Positions 55,208 to 63,904 of a DNA stretch of 64,000 bases are shown here, in pieces; positions within the stretch are counted from its first letter, which is position 1; each line of letters starts with the position of its first letter. The notes under the pieces were generated by a model. It did not search any database. It was not told where the DNA came from and saw nothing but the letters and a program-made list of their open reading frames with translations. The position numbers and the translations under genes were made by a program. This DNA comes from Weissella uvarum (lineage in GTDB: Bacteria; Bacillota; Bacilli; Lactobacillales; Lactobacillaceae): positions 182,144 through 246,143 of the forward strand of contig NZ_JAFBEO010000003.1 of assembly GCF_016908785.1 (NCBI RefSeq), in the 5' to 3' direction.

Positions 55208-55236
55208 ATCATAGCATTTATTCCGCTTTCTTGCAA
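55208..55236 (-). promoter_or_regulatory. Promoter of the rimP-nusA-infB operon
   Basis: TTGCAA (55231-55236) and TATGAT (55208-55213) with a 17-base spacer and TG one base ahead of the -10, on the minus strand. It begins 8 bases after the bcr stop codon region and precedes the leader terminator. Confidence 0.7.
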
Positions 55237-55244
55237 GAGCACTG

Positions 55245-56429
55245 CTAGTTTAGCACATGGCGTTGTGCATAGATAAAGAAACATACGCCTAAACTTTGTA
55301 CCACAATAATTGTAATTACCAACGGTACCATCGTCGAGGTGCCACCAAGGCCAACCAATGGGGTCATCAATCCCCCCATCAAAAAGCGCATCAACCCCAA
55401 TAGCCCTGATGCTGTTCCGGCATCTTGACTAATCTGTTGCATGGCAATTGCTGTGGTCATACTATTAATTCCACCAATTGGTGCAACAATGAGGAAAAAG
55501 GCTAACAAAATTAACCAAAGTGGTTGCGGTAGCACTAAGCTAATCGCAAGTAATATGCCACCAAAGACTGAAACAGCCATGAACCCTTTCAAAATCGTTT
55601 GTGGTGCATAATGATCAGCTAGTTTACCTGAAATGGCAGCCCCAAGTAATAAGCCTAACCCATTCAGGGCATACACTCCTGAGAATTCAGGAACCGATAA
55701 GCCGTACATATCTTGTAAAACAAATGATGATCCGGCAATATAAGCAAATAAACCACTCATCATAAAGGCTTGGATGAGCATCATCACTACAAAAGGTCGT
55801 TTCATCAATACTTGTTTAAAACTGCGTAGTACTTCTCGAAATGACGTTTTTACGCGCTGGTGATTAGTCTCTGGTAATTTAAAAGCAATCACAATTACCA
55901 ACAAAGCGCCTAAAATCGTTAAGAACCAAAAAGCGCTTCGCCAATCTAACCAACCAATTAATACCCCACCTAACACCGGCGCCAACACCGGAAACATACC
56001 ATTAATTGCTTGGTTAATGGCCACGTTCCGTGTCAAACGCACACCTTCAAAAGCATCTGTGATCATCGCTAGTGATAAGACGATTCCAGCTGCCCCGCTT
56101 AAACCTTGAATCAGCCGCAATACAATTAACACACCAATTTGTTGGCTAACAGCGATACCACCTGAAGCAAGTGTAAAAATTAAAATACCGATCATTAGTG
56201 GTTTCTTGCGTCCAATTTGATCTGATAAAGGGCCAATTAAAACTTGCCCAACAGCCAAACCAATCATTGCCGCAGTAATTGATAATTGAGCCATTGATGC
56301 CGTTGTATGCAATTCTTTTTGCATCATTGGTAATCCTGGTAGATACAAATCTAAAGCTAAGGGGCCAAAGGCACTCAGCACACCCAAGACAAAGATTTGA
56401 AAACCTGTCATTTTTTGTTCTTTTGCCAT
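55245..56429 (-). CDS. Bcr/CflA-type multidrug MFS exporter
   Basis: A 394-residue transporter with 12 membrane segments. Marks of the DHA1 Bcr/CflA family are ALDLYLPGLPMM in the first segment region, GPLSDQIGRKKPLMIG and RLIQGLSGAAGIVLSLAMI. Substrates in the family include chloramphenicol-like drugs and sulfonamides; here unknown. The ribosome site GGAGAA lies five bases ahead of the ATG, right after a terminator-like hairpin. Confidence 0.88.
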   Translation of the reverse strand: MAKEQKMTGFQIFVLGVLSAFGPLALDLYLPGLPMMQKELHTTASMAQLSITAAMIGLAVGQVLIGPLSDQIGRKKPLMIGILIFTLASGGIAVSQQIGVLIVLRLIQGLSGAAGIVLSLAMITDAFEGVRLTRNVAINQAINGMFPVLAPVLGGVLIGWLDWRSAFWFLTILGALLVIVIAFKLPETNHQRVKTSFREVLRSFKQVLMKRPFVVMMLIQAFMMSGLFAYIAGSSFVLQDMYGLSVPEFSGVYALNGLGLLLGAAISGKLADHYAPQTILKGFMAVSVFGGILLAISLVLPQPLWLILLAFFLIVAPIGGINSMTTAIAMQQISQDAGTASGLLGLMRFLMGGLMTPLVGLGGTSTMVPLVITIIVVQSLGVCFFIYAQRHVLN

Positions 56430-56443
56430 TTAAATTCTCCAAA

Positions 56444-56467
56444 TAAAAAAGGCTTTATAAAGCCTTT
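56444..56467 (-). terminator. Hairpin between mgtE and the bcr-type gene
   Basis: Stem AAAGGCTT/AAGCCTTT with loop TATA and a T-run on the minus strand. It ends just before the bcr ribosome site, and no separate bcr promoter lies in the 44-base gap. Confidence 0.65.
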
Positions 56468-56473
56468 ATAAGT

Positions 56474-57877
56474 TTAACTAATGCCACCGAATACTTTGAT
56501 GAATAATTCGGCAATATTAAAATAAATCAGAACCGAAGTTAAGTCCGACAATGTTGAAATAAAGGGACCTGATGCAACCGCCGGGTCAACCCCAATCGCA
56601 TCCATAATAATTGGAATAAAGGCCCCGGCGACATTCGCAACAAGAATCGCAATCCCCATGGCCAACCCAACGGCCAAACCAAGTAATAAATTATGCTTCC
56701 AAACCGCAACAACAGCAAAGATGGTGATGCCAGCTGCAACCCCAATCGTGAAGCCAATCAAAATTTCTTGGACTAGCATTTTCCACAAACTAGCCGATTC
56801 TTTAAATGCTAAGCGTCGGACGGCCACCGCTAATGACTGAGTTCCAGCATTTCCAGCGGTTCCTGTAATCAAGGAAATAAACACCGCTAACACAGGTGCT
56901 GCAGCAACCACAGTGTCATAACTATCAATCACGCTTGCTGTTCCCATTCCGAGAAAGATTAAACCAATCAACCATGGTAGTCGAGTTAATGCCGACTTAA
57001 GTGGGTTTTCATCGTTGTTATCAACGTTAACCCCCGCCAAACGTGAATAGTCTTCTGTGGCCTCTTCATCAATAACATCAACAATGTCATCGACCATGAT
57101 AATTCCAAGTAACTTATCATTTTCGACAACTGGCAAAGATGTCAAATTATAGTCAGCCATCAAGTGCGCAACTTGCTCCTGATCTTCATCAGGTGTTACG
57201 GCGATGATATTCGTATCCATGATATCTTGGAGCATCAAGTTATCATCAGCCAACATCAATGAACGCAAGGAAACCACACCAACTAAATTATCTTCATCAT
57301 CCATCACATAAATGTAGGTAATTTGTTCCGCATCTTTAGCCGCTTGCTTCACCGCGTGCATTGCTTCAGGAATCGTTAGTTGCTGATTAATCCCGATGTA
57401 ATCGTGGCTCATCAGCGAACCAGCAGTGTCTTCATCATAATTCAACAGCTCACGAATGGCCTTGGCATCATCGACGGGCATCAATGACAAATACATTCGC
57501 AAATCATGTGCGTTGAGCTGCTCTAACAAATCAACTGAGTTATCAGAATACATCTGATCTAACATCTCAGAAGCATATTGTGGCGACATTTCCTTTAACA
57601 ATTCATCAGGGTCGACATCATCGTCATCCAGTGGAATGTCATCAAATACATCCGCTAATTGTTTAGGTGATAACCAATCAATCACTTGTTGACGTAGCTG
57701 AGGTGGTAGATTTAAATAAAATTGCCCCTGGTCGTAACCATGTAATTCATCAAATCCTTCTAAGAAGGCTTGTTCATCACCATGCTCCAAATTATCAACA
57801 AGCTTTTTTGCGTGTTCACTAATTTCATCACGCATATCCTCCGTGATTTCATCAGGTGTATTTGAATCATTCGCCAT
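56474..57877 (-). CDS. mgtE: Magnesium transporter MgtE
   Basis: A 467-residue Mg2+ channel. The N domain (superhelical) runs to about residue 140; two CBS domains (about 150-270) follow, with the linker helix; five membrane segments make the pore (about 300-467), with AAPVLAVFISLITGTAGNAGTQ at the signature region. The soluble domains close the pore when Mg2+ is high. It follows the rlu-nadK-relQ genes, as in Bacillus. Confidence 0.94.
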   Translation of the reverse strand: MANDSNTPDEITEDMRDEISEHAKKLVDNLEHGDEQAFLEGFDELHGYDQGQFYLNLPPQLRQQVIDWLSPKQLADVFDDIPLDDDDVDPDELLKEMSPQYASEMLDQMYSDNSVDLLEQLNAHDLRMYLSLMPVDDAKAIRELLNYDEDTAGSLMSHDYIGINQQLTIPEAMHAVKQAAKDAEQITYIYVMDDEDNLVGVVSLRSLMLADDNLMLQDIMDTNIIAVTPDEDQEQVAHLMADYNLTSLPVVENDKLLGIIMVDDIVDVIDEEATEDYSRLAGVNVDNNDENPLKSALTRLPWLIGLIFLGMGTASVIDSYDTVVAAAPVLAVFISLITGTAGNAGTQSLAVAVRRLAFKESASLWKMLVQEILIGFTIGVAAGITIFAVVAVWKHNLLLGLAVGLAMGIAILVANVAGAFIPIIMDAIGVDPAVASGPFISTLSDLTSVLIYFNIAELFIKVFGGIS

Positions 57878-57896
57878 GGCTGCCTCCTTTACTTAT

Positions 57897-58799
57897 TTAA
57901 ACTTTAATTTGATATCCATCCAGTAATTTAACCATATCCTCAGGTAATGGTGCCGTTGTTTTACGATCTTGTTGAGCAAAAGGATCGTAAAAAGTCAAGG
58001 CATAGGCGTGCAAAGCCTGTCGTGAAATACCTTGATCCATCGGTCCCCCATAAATCTCGTCACCAACCAGTGGGTGTCCAATATGACTAAAGTGAACCCG
58101 AATTTGGTGCGTACGCCCCGTATGTAAACGTACACGTACTAAAGTCATATTGTCAAAACGATGTTCGACCCAATATTCTGTCGTCGAAGGTCGTCCGTCT
58201 TCACGCACCTCACGTCGAATAAAGTCACCATCTACTCGGCCAATTGGTCCCTCAATAATGCCATGATCATCTGGCAGATTGCCTGATACTACGGCATAGT
58301 AACGTTTGTCGACAGCATGTGTTTGTAATTGTTTATCTAACAAACCGTGCGCAAACCGATGTTTCGCTAACAAAGCAACGCCTGAAGTAAATCGATCCAA
58401 ACGCGTGACAACATGTGGCACTAAGTCAGTTGATCCGTTAGCTGCTAGATACCCTTTGACGCGATTGACCATCGTCGTTTCACGATCTGCTTTACCAGGC
58501 ACTGATGTCACGCCGGCTGGCTTATTCACCAATAACCAATTTTCATCTTCATAAAGGACATCCAAAGGCAGATCAGACATCGCAACCACCTCATTTGATT
58601 CCTCAGGTGGTAGCGTAATTTCAACCCGTTCGCCTGGTTTTACTTCATCCACTGTGCGCACTTGTTGACCATTTAATTCAACAGCTCCGCCACCGCGTTT
58701 AATAATTGAAAACATACGGTGCGAAACACCCTTTTGTGCCAAAAAGGCTTTTATCTTAAGGGGAGCATCCCCATCATTAACCCAACTAAATGATGCCAC
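57897..58799 (-). CDS. RluA-family rRNA/tRNA pseudouridine synthase
   Basis: A 300-residue enzyme that isomerises uridine to pseudouridine. An S4-like N-terminal segment (about 13-60) leads to the catalytic domain with VTRLDRFTSGVALL (Asp135). The LHTGRTHQIRVHFSHIGHPLVGDEIYG block near the C-terminus is typical. Position after nadK matches yjbO of Bacillus. The exact rRNA or tRNA site cannot be told. Confidence 0.9.
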   Translation of the reverse strand: MASFSWVNDGDAPLKIKAFLAQKGVSHRMFSIIKRGGGAVELNGQQVRTVDEVKPGERVEITLPPEESNEVVAMSDLPLDVLYEDENWLLVNKPAGVTSVPGKADRETTMVNRVKGYLAANGSTDLVPHVVTRLDRFTSGVALLAKHRFAHGLLDKQLQTHAVDKRYYAVVSGNLPDDHGIIEGPIGRVDGDFIRREVREDGRPSTTEYWVEHRFDNMTLVRVRLHTGRTHQIRVHFSHIGHPLVGDEIYGGPMDQGISRQALHAYALTFYDPFAQQDRKTTAPLPEDMVKLLDGYQIKV

Positions 58800-59612
58800 T
58801 TATTTTTCCTCCGGACCGATAAAGCTTGTCTTAATGCGTCGATAAAATTCCATGTGACGGTATTTAGCAAACTTAATCCGTTGCTGAGCAATCCGAAAAT
58901 CAATTTTTTCAAGATTCTTTGAGACAAAGTGAAAGCTATCAAAGGCAATTTGCACTGGCTCAGTATTATCAACAGTCTTGAGCGTTACAACATCCGAATC
59001 ACCTAAAATAACCGGTGAACCTAGCGTACGGAAAACCCGATTATTGATTGAACCAATTTCAGTTAGCTGCATAGCATCTAAGCTAGGCGTCACGACCGCA
59101 CCACCAATGGCCTTATTATAAGCGGTTGAGCCAGTTGGGGTAGCCACAGACAAACCGTCACCACGAAAACGTTCAAATAACTCGCCGTTAATTAGAACTT
59201 CAGTTGCCAGCGTACCGAATGAACGCTTCATGACTAATTCATTGAGGGCCAAAATGCGTTGTTGGACATCTCCTGAAAAAGTTAAATCAACTTGTAAAAG
59301 CGGATAATCTACTGATTCCCCAGAATCATGCACCAGACTATCAACTAAATCATCTAATTCAAAATCTTGCCAGTCAGCATAAAAACCTAAATGACCCGTA
59401 TGTACACCAATGAAGCGTACCGTATCCAACTGATCAACATACTCATGGAAAGCTGATAGTAACGTGCCATCGCCACCAACCGAAATCACGATGTCAGGTT
59501 TCTTTTGGTCAAATTCAATTCCTTCAGATTGCTTATCGGCTAATTTTTCTTCTAATTCATCTGCCGTTGCAATGGAATGTTCAACATCATTCCGATAAAT
59601 TGCAATTTTCAT
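58800..59612 (-). CDS. nadK: NAD kinase
   Basis: A 270-residue kinase that phosphorylates NAD to NADP. The GGDGT motif is in VISVGGDGTLLSAFHEY, and TPTGSTAYNKAIGGA is the NAD-binding segment. The ATG at 59612 has GAGG seven bases upstream; an in-frame start 12 bases higher is less likely. It abuts the rlu gene without a gap and follows relQ by 18 bases. Confidence 0.94.
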   Translation of the reverse strand: MKIAIYRNDVEHSIATADELEEKLADKQSEGIEFDQKKPDIVISVGGDGTLLSAFHEYVDQLDTVRFIGVHTGHLGFYADWQDFELDDLVDSLVHDSGESVDYPLLQVDLTFSGDVQQRILALNELVMKRSFGTLATEVLINGELFERFRGDGLSVATPTGSTAYNKAIGGAVVTPSLDAMQLTEIGSINNRVFRTLGSPVILGDSDVVTLKTVDNTEPVQIAFDSFHFVSKNLEKIDFRIAQQRIKFAKYRHMEFYRRIKTSFIGPEEK

Positions 59613-59630
59613 GCTCGTCCTCACTTCAAC

Positions 59631-60227
59631 TTATTCTGAATCATTTTCGTGGTGTAACTCCTCAAATATCTGATCAATTTCATCTGATAAATCAGCCGCA
59701 CGCTTAAACTTTTCAGTCATTTCCTCTGTATATTCACCATTGTATTTATAATTAATGGCATGCTCAATCGTTGCCCAAACATTCATTTGCATCGTTCGAA
59801 TTTGGATTTCAGCCAATAACTTCTTCTCACCGGTAATCGCTTGCAATGGATATTCGATGACAATATGATATGATCGATAACCTGACGGCTTCGCATTTGT
59901 GACATAATCACGTTCTTCCAAAATCGTCATATCCTTACGTTGACGTAATAAGTCAACCACCTTATAAATATCATCTGTAAACTGAGTCATAATTCTGACT
60001 CCAGCTAAATCTTCCATGTCCTGTTCGAGTCGGTCCAATTCGATATGCCGACGCACCATCTTTTCTTTAATGGCACTGACCGTCTTCACTCGTCCAGTAA
60101 CAAATTCAACTGGTGTTTGGACGCCCGCTAGATTAAATTCTGGCCGCATACCACGTAATTTCACTTTTAATTCATCTACAGTTTGTTGGTATGGTTGTAA
60201 CCGTACTTCCCAATCCTTGTCATCCAT
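59631..60227 (-). CDS. relQ: Small (p)ppGpp synthetase RelQ (YjbM type)
   Basis: A 198-residue single-domain alarmone synthetase that transfers pyrophosphate from ATP to GTP or GDP. Motifs include the RelA/SpoT segments VRIMTQFTDDIYKVVDLLR, ERDYVTNAKPSGYRSYHIV and EIQIRTMQMNVWATIEHAI. No hydrolase domain. The gene order relQ-nadK-rlu-mgtE is the conserved Firmicutes cluster, which separates it from RelP. Confidence 0.92.
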   Translation of the reverse strand: MDDKDWEVRLQPYQQTVDELKVKLRGMRPEFNLAGVQTPVEFVTGRVKTVSAIKEKMVRRHIELDRLEQDMEDLAGVRIMTQFTDDIYKVVDLLRQRKDMTILEERDYVTNAKPSGYRSYHIVIEYPLQAITGEKKLLAEIQIRTMQMNVWATIEHAINYKYNGEYTEEMTEKFKRAADLSDEIDQIFEELHHENDSE

Positions 60228-60487
60228 AATCAGTTTCTCCCAAAATCTTAATTCACTCCTACCATTGTACCAAAATCAATACACCTTAGTATCACAAATT
60301 TGGATAACAGACTTATTTTTTCTCACTTAATCAACCGATACCTGGTGCAAAACAAGCGTCTCAAATATTCTAGCCGGTCATCATTCGAAATATGGTAATT
60401 GGTATATGCCTTGTGAGCAAATTATGTCATAATAATAAAAATATTAAATGCACTTATCCAGCACGACCCCACGGAGGTTGGCCACCT

Positions 60488-60688
60488 ATGTTATTTTTTA
60501 ATAGTCCGGACACCCCTATTGAAATATTAGTCATTGTCAATTTCATCATTAGCATCGTAATTTGTCTACCCTACACCATTATTGGTTGGCGGCATAATTC
60601 CAATTTCAAATGGCTTTATACTTTACTATTAGTCACATTTGCCTGCTTAACCATATACTTTATCCTGATGTACGAAGGCCTGATATAG
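60488..60688 (+). CDS. Small two-TM membrane protein, unknown
   Basis: A 66-residue protein with two membrane segments (about 12-33 and 42-60) around the loop IGWRHNSNFKW. The ATG at 60488 has GGAGG about 11 bases upstream, whose flank can fold as GGT-TGGCCA-CC; a longer in-frame start at 60392 lacks a ribosome site. Plus strand, alone between relQ and the phosphodiesterase gene. Family not recognised. Confidence 0.6.
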   Translation: MLFFNSPDTPIEILVIVNFIISIVICLPYTIIGWRHNSNFKWLYTLLLVTFACLTIYFILMYEGLI

Positions 60689-60705
60689 AAGATTTTTAAA
60701 CAAAT

Positions 60706-60745
60706 AACGCCGATAAAGAGTCGATTCTCTTTTATCGGCGTTTTC
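60706..60745 (+). terminator. Bidirectional terminator after the 66-residue gene
   Basis: Stem AACGCCGATAAA.../...TTATCGGCGTT (about 15 bp) with A/T-runs on both sides; it also serves the convergent phosphodiesterase gene. Confidence 0.85.
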
Positions 60746-60750
60746 TTTTT

Positions 60751-61275
60751 TTATTGTGGACGTTTAAATTCGAACTGCAAACCTGATACTGGCTGCTCAT
60801 CTCGCGTATAAAATTGAACCTCAAATTTATCAGGCTCAACCGACAAAATTGCATATGTACCCTTTAAATAAGCAAATTGCCCACGGGGTACTGAAATCGA
60901 ACCAGGATTAAGGTATAAAATGCCATCAATCATTTCAGCCCCAAGTTGATGTGTGTGACCAGTCAAAACGACATCTACATCTTTATGTGCTGCTGCTTCA
61001 ATTAATCGTGATAAATCCATCTCTGTATGATAAAGATGTCCATGGGCGATATAAATTTTGACATCAACATCTTGATATTCACGATCATCTGGGAAGAGCG
61101 AATCCATGTCCATATTCCCAATAACGGGTAGAAAATCATTAAAAACATCATCATCATGCCGTAATTCTGAATCGCCAACATAAAACATGGCTTTTACGCG
61201 ATCACGATAATCATTGGCTAATTGCGCTAAAATCTTTTGGTCACCATGTGCATCTGATGCAATCAAATAATCCAT
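60751..61275 (-). CDS. YfcE/MJ0936-type metallophosphoesterase
   Basis: A 174-residue calcineurin-like phosphodiesterase. Metal ligands are in IASDAHGD (N-terminus), YVGDSELR, IGNMD, AHGHLYH and LTGHTHQ, followed by NPGS. Relatives cleave simple phosphodiesters; the natural substrate is unknown. The ATG at 61275 has GGAGG eight bases upstream and lies two bases after the rdgB stop, so the two are coupled. Confidence 0.9.
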   Translation of the reverse strand: MDYLIASDAHGDQKILAQLANDYRDRVKAMFYVGDSELRHDDDVFNDFLPVIGNMDMDSLFPDDREYQDVDVKIYIAHGHLYHTEMDLSRLIEAAAHKDVDVVLTGHTHQLGAEMIDGILYLNPGSISVPRGQFAYLKGTYAILSVEPDKFEVQFYTRDEQPVSGLQFEFKRPQ

Positions 61276-61277
61276 AT

Positions 61278-61874
61278 TTACGCCTCCCACCATGTATTAA
61301 ATTGTTCCGCAAACTTATCAAGGGCCTTACCTCGATGTGAAATTGCATTCTTTTCATCAACGGTCATTTCCGCCAATGTCTTTTGCATTGGCTCATAGTA
61401 GAATAATGGATCATAACCAAACCCATCTTTACCTCGCGGCGCATCTAAGATTCGACCTTCAACACTACCTTGCGTAACCAATTTTTCCCCATCAGGCTTT
61501 AATGCCACAATAACAGCCACAAAGTGGGCTTGCCGTTGCTCTGCTGGTACGTCTTTTAAATTGTTCAATAGCTTTTCATTATTTGCGGCATCATTATGAT
61601 CACCAGCATAACGAGCCGAGTAAATACCAGGTTCACCATTAAGCGCATCGACAACTAAACCAGCATCTTCAGCTACCACTGGCAAATCATAAGCGTCCAT
61701 GATCGTTTTAGCCTTAATCGTGCTATTTTCTTCAAATGTTGTACCATTTTCATTGATTTCAGGAACATCCTTGAAGTCCAATAGTGACAAGACCTCCACA
61801 CCCTTAGGTGCTAAAAATGCACGAAACTCTTTAACTTTACCTGAATTTTTAGAAGCAAAAATTAATTTTGGCAT
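61278..61874 (-). CDS. rdgB: XTP/dITP diphosphatase
   Basis: A 198-residue HAM1-family pyrophosphatase that removes deaminated purine triphosphates from the nucleotide pool. Motifs: FASKNSGKVKEF, TFEENSTIKAKT, AEDAGLVVDALNG, GFGYDPLFYYE and SHRGKALDKF. Middle gene of murI-rdgB-yfcE, a conserved Firmicutes order; in some relatives murI and rdgB are fused. Confidence 0.94.
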   Translation of the reverse strand: MPKLIFASKNSGKVKEFRAFLAPKGVEVLSLLDFKDVPEINENGTTFEENSTIKAKTIMDAYDLPVVAEDAGLVVDALNGEPGIYSARYAGDHNDAANNEKLLNNLKDVPAEQRQAHFVAVIVALKPDGEKLVTQGSVEGRILDAPRGKDGFGYDPLFYYEPMQKTLAEMTVDEKNAISHRGKALDKFAEQFNTWWEA

Positions 61875-61877
61875 ACC

Positions 61878-62720
61878 TTACTCTCCTTCGATTAATGTTA
61901 AATCGTTTGCATCAGTCTTCAAATGTTTAACTGATACTGGAATATCCAACCAGCGGGTCGCAATTTCTCCAAAAGTATCGACTGATCCAGTCGTATAATA
62001 TTGATCAACTTCATGATTAGACATTGGATAAATACCATGACGAGCATCACTATCATCTAAGATTTGCTCAACCAAATTGATAGCTTCTGCCCCCGCATTT
62101 ACCAGTGTCACTTCATCACCAACTACTTCTTGGATTTCATCCATCAACAATGGAAAATGGGTGCATCCAAGAATTAACGTGTCGATTCCTGACCCAGCTA
62201 ATCCAGCAAGTTGCTCTCGCACGATGGCAAGTTTTTTATCATGATCTTGTTCATTCGACTCTACTAGGGTCACTAAATCTGGCGTGGCAAGTTGATGAAC
62301 GTCGATACCGGGATTACCAGCCATTAAACCATTATAATAGGCGTTCGAATCAACAGTCCCTTGCGTTGCAATGACACCAACAACATTATTGTCTGTTGCG
62401 TTTAATGCTGCTTCAACACCAGGTTGAATCACACCCACAACAGGAATTGGTAAGTGTTCTTGCAATAAAGGTAATGCAGCAGCTGTAGCCGTATTACAAG
62501 CTATGACCAACAGTTTAATTCCATCAGCCGTTTCATTTAAATAATGGCCAATTTGTAATGAAAATTTTGCAACTTCTTCAGTCCGGCGCGGCCCATATGG
62601 CATTCGTAAAGTGTCACCCACGTATTTAACTTGTTCATTCGGTAATTGATATAAGGCTTGCTTAACTGCAGTTAAACCACCAACTCCTGAATCCATATAA
62701 CCAATAGCACGATTATCCAT
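61878..62720 (-). CDS. murI: Glutamate racemase
   Basis: A 280-residue enzyme that makes D-glutamate for peptidoglycan. The two catalytic cysteines are in VIACNTATAAALP (about 75) and LILGCTHFPLL (about 186); GYMDSGVGGLTAVK opens the protein. Three bases separate it from rdgB. Length is normal. Confidence 0.95.
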   Translation of the reverse strand: MDNRAIGYMDSGVGGLTAVKQALYQLPNEQVKYVGDTLRMPYGPRRTEEVAKFSLQIGHYLNETADGIKLLVIACNTATAAALPLLQEHLPIPVVGVIQPGVEAALNATDNNVVGVIATQGTVDSNAYYNGLMAGNPGIDVHQLATPDLVTLVESNEQDHDKKLAIVREQLAGLAGSGIDTLILGCTHFPLLMDEIQEVVGDEVTLVNAGAEAINLVEQILDDSDARHGIYPMSNHEVDQYYTTGSVDTFGEIATRWLDIPVSVKHLKTDANDLTLIEGE

Positions 62721-62731
62721 TTACACCACTC

Positions 62732-62938
62732 CTATAACTTTAAAAACACATCAATTAAATTCCCAAGACTCAGTAAAGCAAATGCAATTCCAATGGCAGC
62801 ATAGAACACGCTACTAAAACGACGATTACGTTTATAGCGTGAGGACGCAAATGCAATTAAAGCAATGGCAACAATTGCAAAAGATACGACTAACACCACC
62901 GATACCCAGAGTGGGTGTTCTGGTCTAACATGACTCAT
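62732..62938 (-). CDS. Small two-TM membrane protein, unknown
   Basis: A 68-residue protein with two membrane segments (about 12-33 and 44-65) joined by a basic SSRYKRNRRF loop. The ATG at 62938 has AGAGG eight bases upstream and is preferred to the ATG at 62944. It lies between a HAD gene and murI in the same direction. Family not recognised. Confidence 0.6.
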   Translation of the reverse strand: MSHVRPEHPLWVSVVLVVSFAIVAIALIAFASSRYKRNRRFSSVFYAAIGIAFALLSLGNLIDVFLKL

Positions 62939-62950
62939 ATTCATTTCCTC

Positions 62951-63565
62951 TTAACTTAACTCTAAAATATCTTGTGGCTGATCAAAAATATAATCAGCTT
63001 CTCCAAATAGCGAAGTATCTTTAACGCCCCAATGGGCTAAGCCAAATTTAGCTTTTGCCCTATGGGCAGCTTGCATATCGTGGACCGAGTCCCCAATGTA
63101 AATACTTTCTTCAGGTGTCACCTCTAGCTTATGCATCGCTTTTTCAATAGGATCCGGATAGGGCTTCATCCGTTCTGTATCCCCAGCGAAAACAAAGGTA
63201 TCAAAGTATTGATCAATATTAAAAGCGTTAGAATGATTTGCGTATTCTTCAGCCGTATTCGAGGTTACTAGGCCCATAGTATGCTGCTGTTTTAACTGAC
63301 TTAATGTTGACTTTAGGCCATCAAAAACACTCACTTCATCCCAAAAATCATGATAGTGAGATTGCCAATCGCGCTGTACTTCGCCTGGATTTGGTATGTT
63401 CAAAAACTCTAGTGCCTCATATGAAGGAAGTCCAAACGTTTTATAGACATCATCATACGTAAAATCATAACCACGCTGCTTCAAGGTATGTAATAACGAC
63501 AACATGTACATTTTTTCTGTATCTAAGATTGTCCCATCAACGTCAAATATAAAGGCTTGCATCAT
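62951..63565 (-). CDS. HAD-superfamily phosphatase (Gph/beta-PGM-like)
   Basis: A 204-residue HAD hydrolase. Motif I is FIFDVDGTILDTE, motif II LVTSNTAEEY, the lysine is in RMKPYPDPIEKAM, and motif IV is YIGDSVHDMQAAHRA. A cap domain of the subfamily I type follows motif I. The substrate is unknown. The ATG at 63565 has GGAG six bases upstream; the longer frame starts inside unlikely sequence. Confidence 0.85.
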   Translation of the reverse strand: MMQAFIFDVDGTILDTEKMYMLSLLHTLKQRGYDFTYDDVYKTFGLPSYEALEFLNIPNPGEVQRDWQSHYHDFWDEVSVFDGLKSTLSQLKQQHTMGLVTSNTAEEYANHSNAFNIDQYFDTFVFAGDTERMKPYPDPIEKAMHKLEVTPEESIYIGDSVHDMQAAHRAKAKFGLAHWGVKDTSLFGEADYIFDQPQDILELS

Positions 63566-63616
63566 ATTAAGCTCCAATTCTTTCTTTAATATCCATTGTA
63601 TCAATTTTATAGCAAA

Positions 63617-63653
63617 TAAAAAACGCTTCTCAACAAACCGTTGAGAAACGTTT
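63617..63653 (-). terminator. Terminator of the rrn-tRNA cluster
   Basis: Stem AACGTTTCTCAAC/GTTGAGAAGCGTT (one mismatch) with a T-run on the minus strand, right after tRNA-Gly. Confidence 0.85.
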
Positions 63654-63665
63654 ACTTTTATATGA

Positions 63666-63737
63666 AGCGAACTACGGGATTCGAACCCGCGACCCCCACC
63701 ATGGCAAGGTGATGTTCTACCACTGAACTAAGTTCGC
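63666..63737 (-). tRNA. tRNA-Gly (GCC)
   Basis: On the minus strand the acceptor GCGAACT pairs with AGTTCGC, discriminator T. The anticodon loop CTTGCCATG gives anticodon GCC, and the T-arm GGGTTCGAATCCC is complete. CCA is not encoded. Confidence 0.95.
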
Positions 63738-63745
63738 ATGATATA

Positions 63746-63818
63746 TGCCGACTAAAGGACTCGAACCTTCGACCCTCGCTTTACAAGAGCGATGCTCTAC
63801 CAACTGAGCTAAGTCGGC
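63746..63818 (-). tRNA. tRNA-Thr (UGU)
   Basis: Acceptor GCCGACT pairs with AGTCGGC; the anticodon loop CTTGTAA gives TGT (UGU). The D-arm TAGCTCAGTTGGTAGAG and T-arm GGTTCGAGTCC are complete. Confidence 0.95.
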
Positions 63819-63827
63819 AATATATAA

Positions 63828-63900
63828 TGGACGATACAGGGATCGAACCTGTGACCCCCTGCTTGTAAGGCAGGTGCTCTCCCAGCTGAGCTAATCGTCC
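63828..63900 (-). tRNA. tRNA-Val (UAC)
   Basis: Acceptor GGACGAT pairs with ATCGTCC; the anticodon loop CTTACAA gives TAC (UAC). T-arm AGGTTCGATCCCT is present. It follows the 5S rRNA directly. Confidence 0.95.
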
Positions 63901-63904
63901 AATA

